A stretch of 64,000 bases of DNA, from positions 1 to 64,000 of the forward strand of contig JAUSAZ010000117.1 of the NCBI GenBank assembly GCA_030652255.1, written 5' to 3'. The stretch is from Myxococcales bacterium (GTDB taxonomy: Bacteria; Myxococcota_A; Polyangia; Polyangiales; Ga0077539). The translations under genes and the position numbers were made by a program. This document shows, one piece after another, positions 58,754-64,000 of the stretch. Positions within the stretch are counted from its first letter, which is position 1; the number at the start of each line of letters is the position of its first letter. Below the pieces are notes generated by a model. That model was not told the DNA's origin and made no database searches. It saw only the letters and a program-made list of their open reading frames with translations.

Positions 58754-60100
58754 ATGTCCACCGACCCTCCGTCCGCCGAAGCGCCCCGCGACTCCATCAC
58801 CTCCGGGGTCACGCCGACCATCCACGGCCGCGGCGTCGAGCGCCTCGACGCGGTCGTCGACCTCGTGCACGTGCTCGCCCGCGCCCGCCCCATCACCGAC
58901 CTCCTCGACGAGGTGCCGCGGCGCGTGGCCGCGGTGTTCCGCAGCGACGTGTGCTCGCTCTACCTCCGCGAGGGCGACGGGCTGGTGATGCGCGGCAACG
59001 TGGGCTTCGCCCCCAGCGCCCTCGGCGAGGTGCGCCTCGGCGTCGGCGAGGGGCTCGTCGGCATGGCCGTCGAGTGCCTGCGCCCGGTGTCCGCCGACAT
59101 CGCGCCCGACCACGCGCGCTTCCGCGCCTTCTCCATGCTCGGCGAGGAGCGCTTCCCGGCCTTCCTCGCCGTGCCCGTCCCGGGGCCCAACGGCGCCGCC
59201 GGGGCGCTCGTGGTGCAGCGCCGCAGCGACGCCTACTCGGGCGACGACGTCGCGCTGCTCATGGCCCTCGCCGGGGCCATCGCGCCGCTTCTCGAGCGCG
59301 CCCGCATCGTCGCGAGCGGCCCGGCGCCCGCCCGCGCCACGGGCACCCGCCGGGTGACCGTCCCGGGCCGATCGGTCGTCCCGGGCCGCGCGCTGGGCAT
59401 CCTGTCGGCCGTGCAGCGCCCCTCGACGCGCTCGCAGCCGGCCGACGCGAAGGCCAGCGCGCGCGACCACGCCAGGGCCCTCGAGCGGGCCCTCCACGCC
59501 TGCGAGGCGACGCTCGACTCGCACGCCCGCGCGGCCGAGCGGCGGGGCATCGACGCGGGCTTCCTGGTGCTCTCGCGGAGCATCCTCGACGACGGCCGGC
59601 TGCGCGAGCGCACGCTGGAGCTCGCGAAGGGCCGCGGCCTCGGCCACGCGCTGGCCCAGGTGGCGCGGGAGGCGACGCGGGCGGCGCGCATCACCGACGT
59701 GCCGCTCATCACCGAGCGGGCGATGGAGATGTCCGAGCTCTGCGACGCGCTGCGGGCGCAGCTCGCGAACGAGGCGACGCCGGGGGTGCCGAAGGGCGCC
59801 GTGTGGGTGGGCGAGACGGTGACGGTCTTCGACCTGCTGCTGGCGTCGAGGGCGCACCCGGCGGCGCTGGTGCTGTCGGGCCCGGTGGGCTCCGGGCGGG
59901 TGCGCGCCCTCGTCGAGCTCATCGGCGTGCCGACGGTGTGCGAGGCCGCGGGGATCTACAACTGGGCGAGCGACGGCGACGTGGCGCTGGTCGACGGCGA
60001 CCACGGGCTGGTGCGGGTCAACCCGTCGCGCCGCGAGCGCGACGAGGCGCGCATCGAGCGCGGCGGGCCCGCGGGCGACGACGGCCACGCCGCGGACTGA
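58754..60100 (+). CDS. GAF protein with degenerate PtsI/PtsP-like domain
   Basis: A 448-aa protein. Residues about 25-180 form a GAF sensor domain (RVAAVFRSDVCSLYLREGDG, RLGVGEGLVGMAVEC, PVPGPNGAAGALVVQRRSDA). Residues about 235-430 match the N-terminal half of enzyme I of the PTS and its nitrogen form PtsP (ERRGIDAGFLVLSRSILDDG, VALVDGDHGLVRVNPSRRER). The phospho-histidine loop (normally GGxTSHxAIxAR) reads LSGPVGSGRVRALVEL with no His, and the PEP-binding barrel is absent. It is therefore probably a non-catalytic regulator or decoy. Confidence 0.75.
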   Translation: MSTDPPSAEAPRDSITSGVTPTIHGRGVERLDAVVDLVHVLARARPITDLLDEVPRRVAAVFRSDVCSLYLREGDGLVMRGNVGFAPSALGEVRLGVGEGLVGMAVECLRPVSADIAPDHARFRAFSMLGEERFPAFLAVPVPGPNGAAGALVVQRRSDAYSGDDVALLMALAGAIAPLLERARIVASGPAPARATGTRRVTVPGRSVVPGRALGILSAVQRPSTRSQPADAKASARDHARALERALHACEATLDSHARAAERRGIDAGFLVLSRSILDDGRLRERTLELAKGRGLGHALAQVAREATRAARITDVPLITERAMEMSELCDALRAQLANEATPGVPKGAVWVGETVTVFDLLLASRAHPAALVLSGPVGSGRVRALVELIGVPTVCEAAGIYNWASDGDVALVDGDHGLVRVNPSRRERDEARIERGGPAGDDGHAAD

Positions 60101-60169
60101 TACATGATCAGGTAAGACGACGGGAGCCGACGAGGCACACCGCACCTTCACCCTCCGGGAGTTCTCTCG

Positions 60170-62125
60170 ATGCCCAGGCTTCTCTCCTACGCGATCGCCG
60201 CTTCCCTGCTGTCGGGCTGCGCCCAGACCGCCACCGCGACGCGCCTCCCCGGCGCTGACGCCGCTACCCCCATCGACGCGCCCGTCGACGCGCCCGTCCC
60301 CGTGGACGTGCCGCGACCGCCCGTCGACGGCGGTGTGTCGGTGCTCAGCGACGACTGCCGCCCCGCCACCTGGTGCTGGGAGCGACCGCGTCCCACCGGC
60401 GAGGTCGCTGCCGCCGCGGCGGTGACTTCGCCCGATCGCGCGGTGTTCATCACCGAGGGCGGCACCCTCGCGGCGTGGGACGGCACCCGCTGGCGCAGCC
60501 GCCAGCTCACGCTCCCGGGTCAGCCCACCGGGCTGCTCCTCGGCGCCGACGGCGAGCTGGTGGTCACCGTGGTCGACCGCGCCGCGTCGGGCGGGCGCTG
60601 GGTGGTCGAGCTCCGGGACGACGCGCCGCGGGTGGTCCCCCTCGCGGGCGAAGGCTACGTGAGCCGACCCACGGCGAGCGGCGCCACCGTGTGGGCCCTG
60701 GGCACGCGCGAGCTCTTCCGCCGTCGCGGCACCACCTGGGAGACCATCCCCGGGCCCGCGGGTTCGCCGGTCCTGTCGGCGCTCCACGTGGTCGGGCCCG
60801 ACGAGGTGATCGCGCTGGAGAGCTGGGGGTCGGGCAGCGGCACGGGCGTGCTCCATCGCTACCGCGCGGGCGCCTGGGAGGTGGCGGTGGACTTCCGCGC
60901 CATCGAGCTACGGGTGGAGGGCCCCATCGTCTCCCACGGCGGCGCGCTCTGGATGCGCACCTTCGACACCAACACCATGGAGGCCGGGGTCATCCGGGTG
61001 GCGGGCGCGGAGGTCGAGAGCGTGGTCACGCCGCGCGGCCTCGGGTCGCTCAGCGTGCACGGCGTCGGCGACGCGCTCTGGCTCGTCGACGGCGCGCGCG
61101 CGTGGCGGCGCGACGGCGACGGATGGACCCCGGTGGAGGGCTTCCCCGGCCAGCAGTACGGCGTGATCGAGGGCGTGGGCGGGGACGTCGCGTGGGTGTG
61201 GTCCAACGGCATCCACCGCTGGCGCGCGGGGGCGTGGGATCGCTTCGGCGAAGGCGACCAGCCCACCGGAAACTTCTGGGACGTCAACGGTCAGCCCATG
61301 CTGGTGTCCCAGCGCCCGGCGGGCTTCCTCGGCCTCATCAACAGCTCGCCCCCGAGCTGGGCGATGGCCGTCTCCGACCCGCGCGGCCCCTTCGTGGGCG
61401 ACTCGCCGCCCGTCGACCGCGTCGGCTACATGGCCAGCGCCGCGGGGGTGATACAGGTGAGCCTCGGCGACCTCGCCTCGATCGGCGGCCCTGTCCTCCG
61501 GTGGCCGGGCGCGGTGATGGGCGGCCGCACGGTGATCGGCGGGAGCGCGGCGGGGGTATGGGCGTGGGTCGGCGCCGAGGGCTTCTCCTCCGTCGCCGGC
61601 CGCCCCTGGACCACGGTCGCGGGCCCCACCTTCGCCGACGTGCCGCGCCCGGAGGGATACACCGTCGACGCCGTGCACTACACGGCCGACGCGCGGCTCT
61701 TCCTGGCGGCCTCGATGGTCACCGGCGACAAGCAGGTGCGGCGCCGGGTGTTCGTGCGCGAGGGCGAGGCGTGGCGCCAGGTCGTCGCGGAGATGGGCGT
61801 CTTCGGCCGCACCGAGAGCGCCTTCGTGGTGGGCGACCGCGCGGGCGAGGTGTTCATCGGGCTCTCCGGGCTCTACCGCTACGACGGGACGACCGCGACG
61901 CTGGTGGCCCCCGACCTCGACGTGCAGGGCCTCTCGCGGCGCGTGGACGGCGGCGCGGTGGTGCTCACCCCCACCGCCGTGGTGACCTACTCCGCGGCCG
62001 GCGTCCGGGTGGGCCAGGTGCCCCTTCCGCCGGTGCGCGCGTACTTCACGCGGGTGCACCAGAGCGTGACGGGCGTCGTGCGCGTGTCCAACCCGAGCGG
62101 CTGGGTGATGCGCTACACGCCGTGA
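60170..62125 (+). CDS. beta-propeller lipoprotein
   Basis: A 651-aa exported lipoprotein: lipobox LLSGC, an Asp/Pro/Val linker (residues about 25-55), then repeated beta strands with Trp-Asp-Gly turns (AVFITEGGTLAAWDGTRWRS, LWLVDGARAWRRDGDGWTPV, AWVWSNGIHRWRAGAWDRFG), the pattern of a large beta-propeller. No catalytic site. Such proteins are usually surface sensors or binding modules. It stands between the GAF protein and the convergent carboxylesterase (17-base gap). Confidence 0.78.
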   Translation: MPRLLSYAIAASLLSGCAQTATATRLPGADAATPIDAPVDAPVPVDVPRPPVDGGVSVLSDDCRPATWCWERPRPTGEVAAAAAVTSPDRAVFITEGGTLAAWDGTRWRSRQLTLPGQPTGLLLGADGELVVTVVDRAASGGRWVVELRDDAPRVVPLAGEGYVSRPTASGATVWALGTRELFRRRGTTWETIPGPAGSPVLSALHVVGPDEVIALESWGSGSGTGVLHRYRAGAWEVAVDFRAIELRVEGPIVSHGGALWMRTFDTNTMEAGVIRVAGAEVESVVTPRGLGSLSVHGVGDALWLVDGARAWRRDGDGWTPVEGFPGQQYGVIEGVGGDVAWVWSNGIHRWRAGAWDRFGEGDQPTGNFWDVNGQPMLVSQRPAGFLGLINSSPPSWAMAVSDPRGPFVGDSPPVDRVGYMASAAGVIQVSLGDLASIGGPVLRWPGAVMGGRTVIGGSAAGVWAWVGAEGFSSVAGRPWTTVAGPTFADVPRPEGYTVDAVHYTADARLFLAASMVTGDKQVRRRVFVREGEAWRQVVAEMGVFGRTESAFVVGDRAGEVFIGLSGLYRYDGTTATLVAPDLDVQGLSRRVDGGAVVLTPTAVVTYSAAGVRVGQVPLPPVRAYFTRVHQSVTGVVRVSNPSGWVMRYTP

Positions 62126-62141
62126 CGCGCGCGGCGCGGTA

Positions 62142-63782
62142 CTATCGCAGCGCCGCCGCGATGGCGTCGCAGCGTTCGGCGCGCACGCCGTTGGCCGCGG
62201 CGACGGTGGTGTCGAGCACCAGGTGCGGGTCGGTGACGGCGTCGTAGGCGGGCCACGCGGGGGCGCCGCCGCCGTTGGGGTCGCCGGTCGCGGCGAAGCG
62301 CAGCCAGTACCCCTGGAGGGCCTCGGAGAGCGCGAGGTCGGCGGCCGAGGGCCGGTAGCCCGCCACGCTCAGCGAGCCGAACACATAGAACAGCTCCAGC
62401 CCGTGATAGGCGCCGTCGCGCGCCGCGAGCGGGGCCCGCGTCGGGTCGAGGCTCTTGGTGAAGAAGTACCGGTACACCCCCTCGGTCTGCGCGCCGCGGA
62501 AGGTGCGGGCGATGGCGCGGGCGGGGCAGGTCCAGCGGGTGTCGGTGATGAGCGCCGCGAGGGCGGCCCGCGGCGTCGGGAAGCTCGCGGCGGGATAGAG
62601 CGCGAGCACGGCGTCGACCTGCGCCGCGCCGAGGCCGTACTGCGCCAGGTAGGCGCGGGCGCTGGCCAGGTACTGCCCCTCGGTGAGCACCGTGGCGGGC
62701 GCCATGCGCGCGGCCTCGTCGGCGTTGGTGCCGACGATCACCGGGACGCGGAGGTGCGTGCCCGCGGCGACGGTATCGAGCACGGCGCGCGGCAGCACGC
62801 GGCCGTCGACCGAGGGCCCGAAGTCGTTGGGCGTCCAGCCCGTGACCACCGCCGGCAGCGCCCGCAGGATCGCCTCCGACGTCTGCGCCCGCAGGCACGC
62901 CGCGGCGTCGGGTCGCCCGCCGCAGCCCGCGGCCGCGACGAGCCGGTCGCCCGCGCCGTTGGCGGTGGTGCGAGGCTGCACGGAGCAACCGCCGCTCTCG
63001 ATGGCGGCCGTCGAGAAGAGCCCTCGCGCGAGGGGCGACGCGGTGAGGGCGCACACGGCGACCCCTCCGGCGGACTCGCCGAAGAGCATCACGCGCGACG
63101 GGTCGCCGTGGAAGCGCTGGATGTTGGCCTGCACCCAGCGGAGCGCGGCGACGACGTCCTGGAGCCCGTAGTTGCCCGAGGCCCCGTCGGCGGACTCCCC
63201 ATCCAGGCTCGCGTGGCTGAGGAAGCCCAGCGCCCCGAGGCGATAGTTGACCGTGACCACCACCGCGCCGCGCGCCGCGAGGGCGCGCCCGTCGTACACG
63301 GCGACGTCGGCCACGGACACCGCGCTGCTGCCCTGGTTGAAGCCGCCGCCGTGCACGAAGAACAGCACCGGGAGCGGCGTCGCCGGGGCGGTCTCCGGGG
63401 TCCAGACGTTGAGCGTGAGGCAGTCCTCCTGGCCGGTGGGGTTGCCCATCGCGTCGAGCTGCGGGCACACCGCACCGAAGGCGTTGGCGTCGCGCACGCC
63501 GCTCCAGCAGGCCGCGGGCTCCGGGGCGCGCCAGCGGAGCGCGCCCACCGGCGGGGCCGCGAAGGGCACTCCCTGGTACGAGCGCACGCCGCCGAGGGTG
63601 ATGCCACGGACGGCGCCGCGGTCGGTCGCCACCACGCCGGGCTCGGCGCTCGGGGCCACCATGCACGCCGGCACATCCGGGGCCGCGTCGGGGCCTGCGT
63701 CGCCCGAGGGGACGGGCACCACCGACGAGGAGCCGCAGCCGACGAGGAGCGCGAGCGCGATCGGCGCCGTGGGGACTCGCAT
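62142..63782 (-). CDS. type B carboxylesterase lipoprotein
   Basis: A 546-aa exported lipoprotein: lipobox ALLVGC, a short Ser/Val/Asp linker, then a carboxylesterase/cholinesterase-type alpha/beta hydrolase. The oxyanion block is LFFVHGGGFNQGSSAV, the nucleophile is in FGESAGGVAVCALTASP, and the late part (KSLDPTRAPLAARDGAYHGL) holds the probable catalytic His in the GAYHG motif. Cysteines after the lipobox may form disulfides. It likely hydrolyses extracellular esters, like the esterase at 10.9 kb. ATG 63782 is preferred to a TTG six codons upstream. Confidence 0.88.
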   Translation of the reverse strand: MRVPTAPIALALLVGCGSSSVVPVPSGDAGPDAAPDVPACMVAPSAEPGVVATDRGAVRGITLGGVRSYQGVPFAAPPVGALRWRAPEPAACWSGVRDANAFGAVCPQLDAMGNPTGQEDCLTLNVWTPETAPATPLPVLFFVHGGGFNQGSSAVSVADVAVYDGRALAARGAVVVTVNYRLGALGFLSHASLDGESADGASGNYGLQDVVAALRWVQANIQRFHGDPSRVMLFGESAGGVAVCALTASPLARGLFSTAAIESGGCSVQPRTTANGAGDRLVAAAGCGGRPDAAACLRAQTSEAILRALPAVVTGWTPNDFGPSVDGRVLPRAVLDTVAAGTHLRVPVIVGTNADEAARMAPATVLTEGQYLASARAYLAQYGLGAAQVDAVLALYPAASFPTPRAALAALITDTRWTCPARAIARTFRGAQTEGVYRYFFTKSLDPTRAPLAARDGAYHGLELFYVFGSLSVAGYRPSAADLALSEALQGYWLRFAATGDPNGGGAPAWPAYDAVTDPHLVLDTTVAAANGVRAERCDAIAAALR

Positions 63783-63862
63783 GGCCGGATGGTTTCGCAA
63801 GAAGCGATCGGTGTCGATACACGGAGCGCCCGACCACGCCCGCCGCGCAGGCGTTGTGCAGC

Positions 63863-64000
63863 TCAGCGGTGGCGACGGCCGCGGCGACCGTGGCGGCGGT
63901 CGATGTACGCGCCGTGGGGCGTGTGCACCACGACGGTGCGGCCGCGGCGGCCCCGGCGCACGTACACCGGCCGCACCTGCGGCTGCTGGTGCACCACGTA
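63863..64000 (-). CDS. 3' end of a basic His/Arg/Val-rich protein (partial)
   Basis: The last 45 codons of a gene entering from the right edge, ending TGA at 63863. The visible part is very basic and low in complexity (VVHQQPQVRPVYVRRGRRGR, GAYIDRRHGRRGRRHR). Basic Arg/His tails of this sort occur in exported and nucleic-acid-binding proteins; no family can be named. Confidence 0.6.
   Translation of the reverse strand, partial: YVVHQQPQVRPVYVRRGRRGRTVVVHTPHGAYIDRRHGRRGRRHR

Overview
The window is very GC-rich chromosomal DNA that reads like a predatory or soil myxobacterium (Myxococcota, probably near Haliangium or Sandaracinus). The clues are bacterial microcompartment (BMC) shell proteins that look most like the Haliangium ochraceum type (from memory, not aligned), many secreted lipoproteins with Asp/Pro/Thr/Gly linkers, a Ser/Thr kinase beside FHA and TPR proteins, a lipoprotein caspase, secreted formylglycine-generating-enzyme (FGE) fold proteins, and core genes (gltBD, glnS, glgP, rpmB) scattered singly among accessory genes. 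I saw no rRNA, tRNA, CRISPR array, phage genes or intact transposase.

Layout. 1-333: no gene, palindromic REP-like repeats. 0.3-9.0 kb: housekeeping genes (DEDDh exonuclease, glyoxalase II, DUF1232 protein, secreted PPC-like protein, glycogen phosphorylase, ribosomal protein bL28, HAD 5'-nucleotidase) and an NCS1 nucleobase permease. 9.2-10.8 kb: a compact BMC shell operon (unknown 121-aa protein, BMC-T, BMC-H, BMC-P) with no enzyme gene beside it. 10.9-20.1 kb: repeat-linker esterase lipoprotein, small lipoprotein, glutathione reductase, glutamate synthase gltB-gltD. 20.2-28.1 kb: lipase-like lipoprotein coupled to a METTL25-like methyltransferase, an acyltransferase, and an SNF2/RapA-like helicase coupled to a zinc-finger protein.

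28.1-30.3 kb is a decayed region: a HEPN protein, a DnaN-like N-terminal remnant and a dnaA pseudogene split by a 277-bp MITE-like element with 78-bp perfect terminal inverted repeats and an 8-bp target duplication. 30.3-33.6 kb holds small lipoproteins (DUF4349, OmpA/Pal-like and others). The stretch from about 32.7 to 33.7 kb is bounded by 67-bp direct repeats derived from the end of the next gene. 33.6-38.6 kb: ATP-grasp protein coupled to a two-domain oxidoreductase, then glutaminyl-tRNA synthetase.

38.7-42.8 kb is a four-gene operon with ATGA overlaps: a repeat-linker lipoprotein followed by three tandem paralogous secreted proteins with degenerate FGE/C-type-lectin folds. 42.8-46.1 kb is a signalling group on the minus strand (Ser/Thr kinase, TPR/PEGA-like protein, FHA protein). 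46.3-49.2 kb: AgmX-like secreted protein, lipoprotein caspase, spermidine-synthase-like protein, then a 47-bp inverted repeat. 49.4-52.2 kb: PQQ-propeller protein, and a sigma-54 activator coupled to a lipoprotein. 52.3-64.0 kb: membrane protein, a large membrane/spermidine-synthase/TPR fusion carrying an in-frame REP-like palindrome, several lipoproteins, a GAF protein with a degenerate PEP-utilising domain, a carboxylesterase, and the 3' end of a gene running off the window.

Functional links: glutathione reductase and glyoxalase II share thiol metabolism; GltBD makes glutamate; many outer-surface lipoproteins are esterases or propellers suited to a predatory lifestyle. The items most worth following are the BMC shell operon without cargo, the dnaA-dnaN relic with its MITE, the triplicated FGE-fold proteins and the lipoprotein caspase.
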